A stretch of DNA of 35,467 nucleotides, taken from positions 1 through 35,467 of the forward strand of contig JAGLYR010000028.1 of the NCBI GenBank assembly GCA_023132135.1, written 5' to 3'. The notes under the pieces are model-generated. The model was not told the origin of the DNA. It made no database searches and saw only the letters and a list, made by a program, of their open reading frames with translations. The DNA is from Candidatus Eiseniibacteriota bacterium. GTDB lineage: Bacteria; Arandabacterota; Arandabacteria; JAGLYR01. Each line of letters opens with the position of its first letter. Positions within the stretch are counted from its first letter, which is position 1. This document shows positions 15,568-24,836 of this stretch, piece after piece. The position numbers were made by a program, and so were the translations under genes.

Positions 15568-16890
15568 CTATGAAGATGGATCCAGGACCCGCCCGACGAA
15601 GAGAATGGTCCCCGTCACACGGTCCCGAATGAGGAACACGAAAGGCCGGTCGGCCGTGAACTCGAATTCTGCGACCGGAGGCTCGATCGCGGACTCAAAG
15701 AACACGATGGCCGTTGCCGCCGCCGCTTCGGTTCCCTTTTCGTCGAGAGCGATGAAGGTCTTGTGATAGGCGTTGTCGATCCAGATTCCTCCGCCCTCGA
15801 TCATCCCGGCGAAATCCGGCGTGGTGAAGGGCGCCACCATCCCCATCCCCATCAGGACGTCCTTCAGGCTGAGACTGGGCGATTCGAAGCTGAATCGCGG
15901 GAGGGTGACGGCAACGCTCGCCGGGTCCAGGTCTTCGAGGATGCCCGCAAGGACGCCGCTGTCCAGACTCGCCTCGAACTCCTCAAACCGTCCCGCCGAG
16001 GGCAGCAGAAACACCATGGAGAGCTCGTCGTTCCGGTAGTTCATCTCCAGCGCCTGGTACCCGTCACTCTCGGCATAGCCGAACGTCTCGGCCTGCTGCA
16101 TCATGGGAGCGCCGGCATGGCTGCCATCGAGACAGAAGAAGACCCCTTCATGAGTCTGGTCCTCCTGGAACGGAAGAGCCCAGGGCGCCTTGAAGTAGAG
16201 GGCGTTGGTCAGGACCGCCACGGTCGGCGGCTGAATCGAACCCTCGGGAAGAAGATCCAGAATGCGGTCCCGGGTTTCGTCCGCCACCCATTCGTTGATG
16301 ATCCGGCGGCAGGTCTCCGGCTCACGTCCGAAATCCAGGAGTCTGACCCCCGAACCATAGTGGACCGCCAGGAGGTCCAGGTATTCCTCGATGAACGGGC
16401 GGTTGATCTTTCCCCAGAAGGCGTTGGCGACGTGCAATTCTACCGGGTCGTTTTCGGCATCTCCCGGCATGTTCCGCTTCTCGAGATCCAGATCCAGCGC
16501 ATTGAAGGCATCGTGCAGGGTTTCGTCGTCGAGGCCATAGTGCATCACCTCGGCAATCTCCTGTGCCGTCCGGCCTGTAGCTCCGGCATACGCCATGGCG
16601 AACGCGATCCGAATGCTGAAGGGTGACAGGCAAAGATTGCCGTCCAGGGCGCGAAGCGCCTGGTAGAAATCGATGGCGAGTTTGTGGTTCCCCGCCACGA
16701 GCTGGTCGATGTCCTCTGCGGTGGCAGCGGGGGAGAGGTCCCTGGCGAGGTCGGATTGCCGGGTTTGCCAGGGTGGATCACTTGCGGTCGGCCGGTCGGC
16801 CGACTCGCCGCATCCCGGGAGTATGGCCAGAGCCAGAAGGAATGTCAGAACGACGCCGAGGGACCGGGTCATGCCGAAGTCGGGTCTCAT
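15568..16890 (-). CDS. Lipoprotein serpin (serine/cysteine protease inhibitor)
   Basis: ATG 16890 follows GGAGGTGCCCACG and gives 440 residues; the longer frame lacks a ribosome-binding site. A lipobox (LAILPGCGES) predicts a membrane-anchored lipoprotein. The remainder is a full-length serpin: NLCLSPFSIRIAFAMAYAGA, then VANAFWG, NALYFKAPWALPF and FTADRPFVFLIRDRVTGTIL. The hinge of the reactive loop, DEKGTEAAAATAIVFFESAI, keeps the small residues needed for loop insertion, so an inhibitory serpin is likely. By spacing from the hinge, P1-P1' would be near FES-A (Ser or Glu). Serpins trap proteases by irreversible complex formation. It lies between two C25 peptidase genes, so it may protect the cell from its own or foreign proteases. 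Confidence 0.92.
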   Translation of the reverse strand: MRPDFGMTRSLGVVLTFLLALAILPGCGESADRPTASDPPWQTRQSDLARDLSPAATAEDIDQLVAGNHKLAIDFYQALRALDGNLCLSPFSIRIAFAMAYAGATGRTAQEIAEVMHYGLDDETLHDAFNALDLDLEKRNMPGDAENDPVELHVANAFWGKINRPFIEEYLDLLAVHYGSGVRLLDFGREPETCRRIINEWVADETRDRILDLLPEGSIQPPTVAVLTNALYFKAPWALPFQEDQTHEGVFFCLDGSHAGAPMMQQAETFGYAESDGYQALEMNYRNDELSMVFLLPSAGRFEEFEASLDSGVLAGILEDLDPASVAVTLPRFSFESPSLSLKDVLMGMGMVAPFTTPDFAGMIEGGGIWIDNAYHKTFIALDEKGTEAAAATAIVFFESAIEPPVAEFEFTADRPFVFLIRDRVTGTILFVGRVLDPSS

Positions 16891-17011
16891 CGTGGGCACC
16901 TCCATCTGGAGAAACATGCGCGGGAACACCAGAGGCGGAAGACGTTGGGTCCGTACAGCTGGAACCCGCAGTGGAGTGGAACGGTTCCCTGCCCTCACTA
17001 TGCCACGGTAT

Positions 17012-17040
17012 TCCGGGACAGACCACTCAATTCAGTAATT
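17012..17040. repeat. GGGACAGA-family repeat, partial
   Basis: CCGGGACAGACCACTCAATTC matches the left half of repeat B and also 20138-20158 (one difference within those 21 bases). Confidence 0.65.
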
Positions 17041-17060
17041 ATGCCAGCAAGTAGTCCGTT

Positions 17061-17147
17061 CCGGAATACCCCTCGTCCCCTGTCACTCGTCCCCTGTCAC
17101 TCGTTGTCACTTGCTTGACACAAAAGGATAAACCAGTGACCAGTGAC
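17061..17147. repeat. Dispersed repeat D, copy 1
   Basis: Eighty-seven bases align without gaps to 20014-20100. Shared parts include CCGGAATACCCCTCGT, a doubled CCTGTCACTCGT-like unit and TTGCTTGACACAAAAGG. The 5' GTCACTCGTTGTCACT and 3' CCAGTGACCAGTGAC parts could fold back imperfectly. Confidence 0.8.
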
Positions 17148-17238
17148 ACCCGTTTTGAAACCCCGTACTGCGAGAATTCGTATCGAACCATAGGTCATGG
17201 ATCAGCGAATTCCTTCCCCTGATGAGGAGAGCCACGAT

Positions 17239-19134
17239 ATGAACCTACCCCGAATGATGAAACGGGCCTTCGCGTTCCTGGTGGTTTCGGGGACGCTTTT
17301 CTCATGCATGGCGAGCGCACAGGAGGGTGTCGTCAATTTTGACTCGGATCGCTGGAACGTGGTCAGCGGGCAGGTGGTCGATTTCATGGACCGGACCTGT
17401 CTCACGGGTGTGGCGGTCCTGAAAGACGTGGAGTTCGAGAATGGAGTCATTGAGTTCGACATGGCCGTGACCACGACCGACCAGCGTTCGTATCCCGGGT
17501 TCACGTTCCGGGTCCAGGACATGCGGAACTACGAGCGTTTCTACATCCGTCCTCACCGCGCGCCCATCTATCCCGACGCGCTCCAGTATACGCCCGTAAT
17601 CAACGGGATTGCGGGTTGGCAGTTGTATAGTGGAGAGGGGTTCACGGCCCTGGCCGAGATTCCGGCCAACGAGTGGGTCCATGTGAGGATGGAAATCTCG
17701 GGAAGTCGGGCGAGGTTGTTCTTTGGTGATATGGATGCACCGGCCCTGACGATCCCGGAGTTAAAGCATGGCGAGAGCAAGGGGACAATCGGTCTCATGG
17801 CGGAGCCGGCCCAGTTGGCGTATTTCTCGAATTTCAGCTACCGCCTCGACGACAATCTGCAGTTCGAGGCCCCCCCAAGGGTCGAACCCCCGCCCGGCAT
17901 CATCCAGGACTGGGACCTGTCCCAAGCATTTCCCATGAGCAGCCTCGACATCGAGACCTACCCGGCTGAGGATTTCATCGGGTCGCTGGAGTGGCGGTCG
18001 GTGGAGCCCGAGCCGTTGGGCCTCGTGGATGTCGCCCGCTACTCCGGGCGCGTCGGAAGAGAGGCCGATTGCATTCTGGCCAAGACGACGCTCCATGCGG
18101 ACCGGGCCGAGGTACGGGAGATCATGTTCGGCTACAGCGACGCCGTGAGCATCTTTCTTAACGGCGAGATGCTGTACTTCGGCAACAGCGCGTACCGATC
18201 CAGAGACCCGTCCTTTCTGGGAGTTGTCGGCTGGAACGATTCCATCTATCTCCCGCTCAGGAGGGGAGATAATGAACTGCTACTCATGGTCCTGGAAGGC
18301 TTCGGCGGCTGGGGGTTCCAGGCGAAGGACGGGGACGCCGTCTTTGAGGCTGCCGGAGTCACCAGGCACTGGGAAACGGCTGATCAACTCCGGACTCCCG
18401 AGTCGGTGGTCTACGACCCGGACCGGGACGTGATGTACGTGTCGAACTACGATGTCTATAATCAGGGTCCGGCTTCGGGCAACCAGTATGTGTCCAGGGT
18501 CAGCATGGGCGGGAGCATCGTGGAGATGGAGTGGGCCGCCGGCCTCAAGAACCCCACGGGCATGATCATCCACGAGGACAGGCTCCTGGTGGTGGAGCGG
18601 GGCGGCTTCGTGGAGATCGATCTCGACACGGGCGAAATCCTGGATCGCCACGAGGCTTCCGAGTCCCAGTTCCTGAATGACGTCGCCGTCGACAGAAGAG
18701 GTCGCGTCTATCTCTCCGACTCGCGAAAGGGATGCCTCTGGCGCTTCAGTGACGGTCAGTTCGAGATCTGGCTGGACGATCAGGTTGCCGATCCGAACGC
18801 GCTGCTCGTGGATGGGAGCCGACTCCTCTGGGGCAACAATCGCGATTTCCGGCTGAAGGCGGTCGATCTCAAGAGCAAGAAGGTCTCCGTCGTGGCGCAG
18901 CTCGGCCAGGGGATCATCGATGGTCTGAAGAAGGACCGGGAGGATAACTATCTCGTGTCTCATTGGGAGGGCTGGATCTACCGCGTCACCCCCGAAGGGG
19001 AGGTAACCAGGATCCTGGACACCACGACGCCCGAGATCAAGATTGCCGACTTCGAGTATATCCCGAAGAAGAAACAGGTGGCAATTCCGACCTTTTACAA
19101 GAACAGTGTGATCATGTACCATCTCAATCACTAA
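17239..19134 (+). CDS. Secreted protein with LamG-like domain and SMP-30/NHL-type beta-propeller
   Basis: ATG 17239 lies behind GAGGAGA and starts a signal peptide (KRAFAFLVVSGTLFSCMASA), giving 631 residues. Residues about 30-200 resemble a LamG/DUF1080 jelly-roll (VEFENGVIEFDMAV, ANEWVHVRMEISGSRARLFF, YFSNFSYRL). A middle beta-rich part (about 215-370) contains IFLNGEMLYFGN, resembling an accessory carbohydrate-binding module. The last about 240 residues form a SMP-30/NHL-like propeller (TPESVVYDPDRDVMYVSNYD, LNDVAVDRRGRVYLSDSRKG). Such propellers may hydrolyse lactones or bind ligands; I cannot assign a substrate. A methyltransferase gene follows after 40 bases on the same strand. Confidence 0.8.
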   Translation: MNLPRMMKRAFAFLVVSGTLFSCMASAQEGVVNFDSDRWNVVSGQVVDFMDRTCLTGVAVLKDVEFENGVIEFDMAVTTTDQRSYPGFTFRVQDMRNYERFYIRPHRAPIYPDALQYTPVINGIAGWQLYSGEGFTALAEIPANEWVHVRMEISGSRARLFFGDMDAPALTIPELKHGESKGTIGLMAEPAQLAYFSNFSYRLDDNLQFEAPPRVEPPPGIIQDWDLSQAFPMSSLDIETYPAEDFIGSLEWRSVEPEPLGLVDVARYSGRVGREADCILAKTTLHADRAEVREIMFGYSDAVSIFLNGEMLYFGNSAYRSRDPSFLGVVGWNDSIYLPLRRGDNELLLMVLEGFGGWGFQAKDGDAVFEAAGVTRHWETADQLRTPESVVYDPDRDVMYVSNYDVYNQGPASGNQYVSRVSMGGSIVEMEWAAGLKNPTGMIIHEDRLLVVERGGFVEIDLDTGEILDRHEASESQFLNDVAVDRRGRVYLSDSRKGCLWRFSDGQFEIWLDDQVADPNALLVDGSRLLWGNNRDFRLKAVDLKSKKVSVVAQLGQGIIDGLKKDREDNYLVSHWEGWIYRVTPEGEVTRILDTTTPEIKIADFEYIPKKKQVAIPTFYKNSVIMYHLNH

Positions 19135-19174
19135 CGGTGTTCCGGTTCTGGTTGCCACACATGAGGTCTGTCTG

Positions 19175-19993
19175 ATGGAAAGCTACGCTCGCACACTTTA
19201 CCTGACTCATCTCCTGAGAGAACCGGCGATCCGGGCGGCGATTGCCGGACTTGAACTCCCCTCCGGGAGTCGAGGTTTGGACGCCGGATGCGGAATTGGT
19301 CTCAACACACAGATTCTGGCCGAAGCCGTCGGTCCCGGCGGGCATGTGACCGGGGTGGATGTGTCGGCCGATTTCCTGGAAGAAGCGCGGCAGCGAGCGG
19401 CTCAGGCCGATCTCGCCGAGCGGATGACCTTCTGTCACGGGGACATCGCGCGCTTTGCCTTCGAAGACGGGTTCTTCGACTGGCTGGTGTGCGTGGACAC
19501 CCTTTGGCCCGGAGCCGGGCAGCTCGGGGCCGACGACCAGAACCCAGCATCGGTGGTGAAGGAGCTGGCGCGAGTTGTCAGGCCGGGGGGCAGGGTCGCG
19601 GTCCTCTTCTGGTCCGCCCAGAAGCTTCTTCCGGGTCATCCGCTCCTGGAAACCCGTCTCAACATGACATCAACCCCCAACTTCCCATTCAAGCCGGGGA
19701 TGAAACCGCACCTGCACGCACTTCGGTCACTGGGGTGGTTCCGTGATGCGGGTCTGTCGGACGTGGGTGCGCACACGTCCGTCGCAGATGTTAGCGGCCC
19801 ATTCACGGGTGAGCTCCGGGAGGCGATGGCGGCGACACTGAACATGTTCTGGGGACAGGCCCAGCCGGAGGTGTCCCCGGAGGACTGGCAGCAGTACGAG
19901 CGTCTCTGCAGCCCCGACTCTCCCGACTTCATCGCCGACGAGCCCGACTACTACGCTTTCCTGACCTACTCGATGTTCTTTGGGAAGGTATAG
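19175..19993 (+). CDS. Class I SAM-dependent methyltransferase
   Basis: The 272-residue cytosolic protein has the Rossmann methyltransferase motifs: motif I LDAGCGIGLNTQILAE (about residues 32-47), the acidic end of strand 2 in VTGVDVSADFLEEAR, FCHGDIARFAFEDGFFDWLV and the post-motif VVRPGGRVAVLFWS. It transfers a methyl group from SAM to an unknown small molecule or cofactor; the UbiE/Methyltransf_11 type is the nearest general class. ATG 19175 has GAGG ten bases upstream. It probably shares a transcript with the secreted propeller gene, although a shared pathway is not obvious. Confidence 0.88.
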   Translation: MESYARTLYLTHLLREPAIRAAIAGLELPSGSRGLDAGCGIGLNTQILAEAVGPGGHVTGVDVSADFLEEARQRAAQADLAERMTFCHGDIARFAFEDGFFDWLVCVDTLWPGAGQLGADDQNPASVVKELARVVRPGGRVAVLFWSAQKLLPGHPLLETRLNMTSTPNFPFKPGMKPHLHALRSLGWFRDAGLSDVGAHTSVADVSGPFTGELREAMAATLNMFWGQAQPEVSPEDWQQYERLCSPDSPDFIADEPDYYAFLTYSMFFGKV

Positions 19994-20013
19994 GCAGAGG
20001 TATTCCGGGTTAC

Positions 20014-20100
20014 CCGGAATACCCCTCGTTACTTGTCACTCGTCCCCTGTCACTCGTTGTTACTTGCTTGACACAAAAGGGCAAACCAGTGGCCAGTGAC
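20014..20100. repeat. Dispersed repeat D, copy 2
   Basis: It is the same length as and ungapped against 17061-17147. An extra CAGTGACAAGTCACCAGTGAC segment follows it (about 20092-20112), and a GGGACAGA-family copy follows that at 20138. Confidence 0.8.
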
Positions 20101-20137
20101 AAGTCACCAGTGACAGGGGAATAGGGATTCCGGTACT

Positions 20138-20160
20138 CCGGGACAGATCACTCAATTCAC
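20138..20160. repeat. GGGACAGA-family repeat, partial
   Basis: CCGGGACAGATCACTCAATTC is the half-B sequence also seen at 17013. It lies just beyond the stop of the second C25 peptidase gene. Confidence 0.6.
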
Positions 20161-20169
20161 TGAGCACTG

Positions 20170-22593
20170 TCACTTGAGCAGTACCATTCGCTCCGACCAT
20201 CTCTCACCGTTCCACCGGAGCTCGCAGAAGTACACTCCCGCGGCCACCTCGATGCCCCTGGCATCGGTCCCGTTCCAGATGGTCTTGTGGAAACCTGCGC
20301 GTCTCGGGCCGTCCACGAGCGTCCGCACGTGCTGGCCCAGGCTGTTATAGACTGCGAGCTTCGCCCGGGCGGTCGATCCCTGGGGAATCGCATAGGTGAC
20401 TTCGGTCACCGGGTTGAAGGGGTTGGGGACAATGGAGACGATCTCGAGCTGCGCCGGAAGACCTGACGTTTCCGGGGAAACGGACGTGGGATCCAGCTGA
20501 ACGTCCGCCTGCCCTTCGTAAGGGAGGAAATCGTGGGCGCAGACGGTGACGTACAGGATCCCTTGGGATTCGGGAACGAAACCGAAGCTTGCCACGCCGC
20601 CCGCGGTCTCCACTACTTCATATACGTCTCCATCCTTCCACAGACACACGGTCGCGCCGTCCACCGGAGTCCCGCCGTCGGCCACATCGACCGGGAAAGT
20701 GGTGTACAGGCCAGCGGTGAGAGTTGCACCGTGGGTCACCGTCAAGGTCCCCGGATCGTGGGTCCACACGGTCAGTCCCGGGTCGCCAATCAGGTGGTAT
20801 TGTGTGAAACACCATTGGTTGAGGTTGTAGGGATCGTAGGGATCATACGCGTCGTTCTTGAGACGGGTGAAGTTGTCTCCTAGGCGGTAGATATCGAGAT
20901 CGAACAGGTTCCGGAAGAAATAGTGATTCTGGCGCAGTGAGTAATAGTCGGGATCTTCGACATAGCCGCCCCACCCGACGTTCGTGTTGCCCAGGAAGGC
21001 GACCCCGCCGCCGTTGGCATTGCGGAGGAAGGCCTCGGCTATGCACTTCGGGAGAGCCGGGAAGTCGCAGGGATGGCAGCCGACGGCCAGCAGAATACTC
21101 AGGCGGTCACCGTTGGTCAGCGCGTCAACATCGCCGACATACATCAGCTGGCCGTGGCAGGTCCACCCGGTGGCCATCGCATTGTAGTTGCAGTGTTCAT
21201 CGTGATTCACGATGTGGTGTCCGTAATCAAGGTAGGCCAGGACGTCCGCCTTGTGGAGGCCGGGTTCACTGTCGTATTCCGTGCTCAGTGACCATCCCGG
21301 AGACAGGTAGGGGCGGATGTAGTTCTCCTGCCAGAGCTCCCCGCTCTGGTCGCCGCAGGTTGTGATGTCGAACCCAAAGAGGGCAGCCTCGGTCACGTAG
21401 CCGGCCAGGGGAGGGTTCTTCTCGTAGGTGAGGATCTTGTCGATCACGGTGACGATCTGGCTGGACGTACCCACCGAGACCCGTCCGACGTGGACTTCCA
21501 GAATCCAGTCGTCATCGAAGTCCGCATAGTATGTATCGTTCCTGATATAGGCCACTTCGTAGCCGACGATGGGAGTCGTGACCGTTCGAACGTGGTAGGG
21601 AATGCCGCCGGCATCGGCTCCCAGAACGAAGTACATGGCGCCCCAGTTCGTGTGCGCGTCCACGATGAAGGCGCGGACCCTGTCCAGATCGGAGCCCGTG
21701 TACCCACCCTCGCTGTAAATCCAGTCGGTGGACACCACCGTCGAGCGCAATCCCTGCCTGGTTCGCCAGTCTGCGAGGGGCTGGAAGTCGTCGACCCAGG
21801 CGGGCTGAGTGATGATGACGTAGTCGAACTCGCCGGGTTCCACGCCGCGAGTTCTCCCGGCCCCGGACACCTGGAGTTCCACGTCCGCAGGGTTCATCAC
21901 CGTCTCCTCGAGGATCCTCTCGTACGCAGCACGCGAGCCCTCGGAGATCCGCGAGGGAAGGTAGTCGCCACAGATGCGGCCGGGCTCTCCCTCAAGGATC
22001 ACCTCCATGGACGTGGCCCGCGTCAGCCTGCCCGCGGCCGGTGAATACCGCAAGGGGAGAACCTGAAGGATCGCGAGGTTCTGGCCGGCCAGGTCGGCCT
22101 GTCCCGTCAGCGCAACCCACCGGGAGGGATACACGTCCGGAGAGGCGTAGACGGAGGGATTGGGTTCAGCGAAGGTTCCGGAGTCGCCGAGCGGCGGCCC
22201 AATGGGTTGAGGCCACTGCGCCGGATAGATCGTGTAGGTTCCCGGAAGGGCAATGCTCTCGACGGAGGCCGACCGGATTCCGGTAACCCTCATTCCTTCG
22301 GGTATGGCCACGCGAACCGTTCTGGCCGGGAGCCTCGGTTTTCCCGGGTCCGTCAGGTGGTCGAAGCCCTCCATCTCGACTGTGTCGAAGCCGGACAGGT
22401 GTCCGAAGCTCAGAGCGCGGGCCGAAAGCGAGACCCGGAACCGGACTTCGTAACGGTTGCCATCGAAGTTCGTCTCGACCTCTCCGAAGAATGGTTCCGC
22501 AGACGTCAGGGTGGGCACGGAGAGGATCGCAAGGCAGTATACGGCTGCGATCGCAAGGCATCGATCCAGGAACCTGTGCGCAGTTCTTCTCAT
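20170..22593 (-). CDS. Second secreted C25 (gingipain-type) cysteine peptidase
   Basis: The 807-residue product starts at ATG 22593 behind GAGGTGAG. It has a signal peptide (CLAIAAVYCLAILSVPTLTS), a prodomain to about 255 and a C25 core starting DYVIITQPAWVDDFQPLADW. MYFVLGADAGGIPYH and LEVHVGRVSVGTSSQ follow. The likely catalytic histidine is H467 in IVNHDEHCNYNA and the nucleophile C506 in LLAVGCHPCDFP. A beta-sandwich region follows the core, then a FlgD-like end (about 715-807; IVPNPFNPVTEVTY, final ERMVLLK). It differs considerably from the first C25 protein, especially around the active site, so it is an older paralogue rather than a recent copy. It should act outside the cell or on its surface. 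Confidence 0.9.
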   Translation of the reverse strand: MRRTAHRFLDRCLAIAAVYCLAILSVPTLTSAEPFFGEVETNFDGNRYEVRFRVSLSARALSFGHLSGFDTVEMEGFDHLTDPGKPRLPARTVRVAIPEGMRVTGIRSASVESIALPGTYTIYPAQWPQPIGPPLGDSGTFAEPNPSVYASPDVYPSRWVALTGQADLAGQNLAILQVLPLRYSPAAGRLTRATSMEVILEGEPGRICGDYLPSRISEGSRAAYERILEETVMNPADVELQVSGAGRTRGVEPGEFDYVIITQPAWVDDFQPLADWRTRQGLRSTVVSTDWIYSEGGYTGSDLDRVRAFIVDAHTNWGAMYFVLGADAGGIPYHVRTVTTPIVGYEVAYIRNDTYYADFDDDWILEVHVGRVSVGTSSQIVTVIDKILTYEKNPPLAGYVTEAALFGFDITTCGDQSGELWQENYIRPYLSPGWSLSTEYDSEPGLHKADVLAYLDYGHHIVNHDEHCNYNAMATGWTCHGQLMYVGDVDALTNGDRLSILLAVGCHPCDFPALPKCIAEAFLRNANGGGVAFLGNTNVGWGGYVEDPDYYSLRQNHYFFRNLFDLDIYRLGDNFTRLKNDAYDPYDPYNLNQWCFTQYHLIGDPGLTVWTHDPGTLTVTHGATLTAGLYTTFPVDVADGGTPVDGATVCLWKDGDVYEVVETAGGVASFGFVPESQGILYVTVCAHDFLPYEGQADVQLDPTSVSPETSGLPAQLEIVSIVPNPFNPVTEVTYAIPQGSTARAKLAVYNSLGQHVRTLVDGPRRAGFHKTIWNGTDARGIEVAAGVYFCELRWNGERWSERMVLLK

Positions 22594-22666
22594 GTCTCAC
22601 CTCATGGCCGGGAGGAACGCTCTCACCAAAAGACGCTCATCAGGACAAGCATGTGAATACTAATGC

Positions 22667-22695
22667 ATTATACCACGCATCTCCTTGATTCGCAA
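22667..22695 (-). promoter_or_regulatory. Predicted promoter of the second C25 peptidase
   Basis: On the minus strand TTGCGA (22690-22695) and a perfect TATAAT (22667-22672) are 17 bases apart. Transcription would start near 22660, with a leader of about 67 bases. Confidence 0.55.
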
Positions 22696-22838
22696 TGAGC
22701 GGCCCGGATCCGGGGCGGACTGGACTTGAGCCGGAGGAGTTGGTACTCTCCCATATGGGTCTCGCATACCAACCACATGCAGACCACATATTGGGCGGTT
22801 TAGATTGTAGCAATACGTTTCCAACGGAGGAACCCAAC

Positions 22839-24836
22839 GTGGACCGACATTCCGTCTGGGGCAAGACTCATGTATCCCGGCCGTTTCTCACCGTCTTGCT
22901 GTCCCTCGCCCTTTTCCTCGGGTGCGGTAAACAGGGGGGTCCGCCCGGCCCGCCGGAGACATGGGACGGGCCGAGGAATGGGGCTGTGGGCGCGCCAGGA
23001 TGGCCGTCTGACCGGGATGGGAGAGTCAAGGTGGCCGTGGAGCCTCCGTCGCCCTGGACCGCCGGATCCTGGATCCGTTGTTGCCTGGCTTTCCGTCCCG
23101 AGGGCCAGCCCATAGTGCCTGGAGGAGGCGTGCGCGCGGGGCTGCGGCGCGGTTCGGATGCCAGTCTTCTGCAAACCTCGGACCCTGGGGGGGAGGGGTA
23201 CGTCACCGCGCACGCAGAAGGACCCTCGGGTCGGCAGTTCCGGACCGAAGTCGAGATCATCGAGAAGGAGAACAAGGCAGCGCCATGGACGCGCGCCGTT
23301 CAGGTGATCCTGCCCGACGGTCTGCCAACCGGCGGGGAAGTTCTCGTCGTGCTGGGGAATCAGTCTTCGGGCGGGCTCGGATTCCGTGTGCAAACCTTCT
23401 CAGAGGACACGCCCATTTTCCGCGCGTATTCCGACGGGGACGGGGACGGGGTGTACGGACCTGTGCCAGAATCGTTGCCGATTCGAGTGGTGGGAGGCGA
23501 TGCAGTTAGGTTCTTTCTGACTGCCCCTGCAGTGGTTCGTGCGGGTCGTGAATTTGACATCCGGGTCCGTGCCGAAGACCCATACTGGAACACGGTGACT
23601 CACTACGCGGGATCTGCGGAAGTGGTTGTCAATCAGCTGAGCGGCGCGGAATTCTGGGAGAAGGATCCGAGCCCCGGGATGCATCCGGTGAGCGAGAGCG
23701 CAGTGAAGGCCGTTCGGAAAATCCGGACGGAGGCTTGGAGCGAGGGAAAGGCGGTGTTGGGGGCAGTTTGCGTCGATGCCGCAGGCCTCTACGAGCTTCG
23801 CGTCGAAGGCGATCTGGAGTCCCCCTCTCTGCCCCTGCTCGTCGTGGGAGAGACCCCACCCCAGTGGCTCTACTGGGGGGACCTCCACGGGCATAGCGAG
23901 CTCTCGGATGGAGCAGGAACCATCGATGGCTACTACGAGTTCGCCCGCTACGAGGCCTGTCTCGACTTCGTGGCGCCGACCGATCATGACTGGCTGCTCT
24001 CTGATGTGGAATGGGAGCTCATCGTCGAGGCGGCCGAGCGGGCCTACGAACCGGAAAGGTTTGTCACCTTCTCAGCCTACGAATGGTCCGAGAAATGGCG
24101 CTTGGGTGGCGACCACAACGTCTACTACGTCAGTGGGAAACCCGAGCTCTTCCGCTGCTCCCGGTCGGCGAAGGCGGATACTCCTGAGGGCGAGAATTTT
24201 CTCCGGGCGCTTCGAGGACGGGATGTGCTGGTGATTCCCCACGTTGGGGGTCGACGGGGGCGTTGGGAGGTTGACAGCCCGGAGCTTAAGGTCGCGTGCG
24301 AGATCGTCTCGGTCCATGGGCGAAACGAGAACTACGGGCTCGAAGGCCTTCGGCTCGGGCGATATGTCGGTTTCATCGGATCCTCGGATGGACACGTTGG
24401 GCATCCTGGGCGATCCCATCCCGCCCCCCCCACTTTTGCCGTGGAGCCAGGTGGGTTGGCCGCCATCTGGGCTACCGATCTCACCCGGGAAGAAGTCGCC
24501 AGGGCCATCCGCTCGAGGCGAACCTACGCAACCACTGGAGAGCGCATCTTCGTGGATTTCCGCGTCGAGGGGTCAGTCATGGGATCAAGGGTAGAGCGGA
24601 AAGGCCCGGTCGAGATCGTCGCCCGGGTTGCCGGGACCTCGCCGATCCGTCTGATCGAAATCCTCAAGAAAGAAGGTGTGGTCTTCAGAGGTGAGCCCGA
24701 ATCGATGGCTTGCACAGTTCTCTGGACCGACGAAGATCCGAGGACGAGTGAGACATACTACTACCTGAGAGTGCGTCAAGCTGACGGCGCCGTGGCCTGG
24801 TCCAGCCCGGTGTGGGTCCGAAGCAAAGGTTTCTAG
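22839..24836 (+). CDS. DUF3604/PHP-domain lipoprotein
   Basis: I start it at GTG 22839, eight bases after GGAGG, because this places a lipobox (LALFLGCGKQ) behind a short signal peptide; the longer frame begins without one. The product has 665 residues. Residues about 40-330 look like Ig-like or beta-sandwich modules. A DUF3604 domain, a relative of PHP-type metal phosphoesterases, follows: YWGDLHGHSELSDG (D348, H350, H352), FVAPTDHDWLLSD (D382-D384), VIPHVGG and IGSSDGHVGHPG. These histidines and aspartates would bind metal. Family activity is poorly defined, and the extracellular substrate is unknown. It stands alone and is divergent from the second C25 gene. Confidence 0.82.
   Translation: MDRHSVWGKTHVSRPFLTVLLSLALFLGCGKQGGPPGPPETWDGPRNGAVGAPGWPSDRDGRVKVAVEPPSPWTAGSWIRCCLAFRPEGQPIVPGGGVRAGLRRGSDASLLQTSDPGGEGYVTAHAEGPSGRQFRTEVEIIEKENKAAPWTRAVQVILPDGLPTGGEVLVVLGNQSSGGLGFRVQTFSEDTPIFRAYSDGDGDGVYGPVPESLPIRVVGGDAVRFFLTAPAVVRAGREFDIRVRAEDPYWNTVTHYAGSAEVVVNQLSGAEFWEKDPSPGMHPVSESAVKAVRKIRTEAWSEGKAVLGAVCVDAAGLYELRVEGDLESPSLPLLVVGETPPQWLYWGDLHGHSELSDGAGTIDGYYEFARYEACLDFVAPTDHDWLLSDVEWELIVEAAERAYEPERFVTFSAYEWSEKWRLGGDHNVYYVSGKPELFRCSRSAKADTPEGENFLRALRGRDVLVIPHVGGRRGRWEVDSPELKVACEIVSVHGRNENYGLEGLRLGRYVGFIGSSDGHVGHPGRSHPAPPTFAVEPGGLAAIWATDLTREEVARAIRSRRTYATTGERIFVDFRVEGSVMGSRVERKGPVEIVARVAGTSPIRLIEILKKEGVVFRGEPESMACTVLWTDEDPRTSETYYYLRVRQADGAVAWSSPVWVRSKGF

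Larger units (their letters stand above)
16891..17238. other. Divergent intergenic region with two repeats
   Basis: The gap between the serpin and the propeller gene holds a partial GGGACAGA-family copy (17012-17040) and repeat D (17061-17147). I see no convincing gene or complete promoter in it. Confidence 0.6.

Noticed and set aside
17061-17147. Possible CRISPR or tandem array because of repeated GTCACTCGT units
   Set aside because: Only two short units occur, without regular spacers; this is an interspersed repeat.
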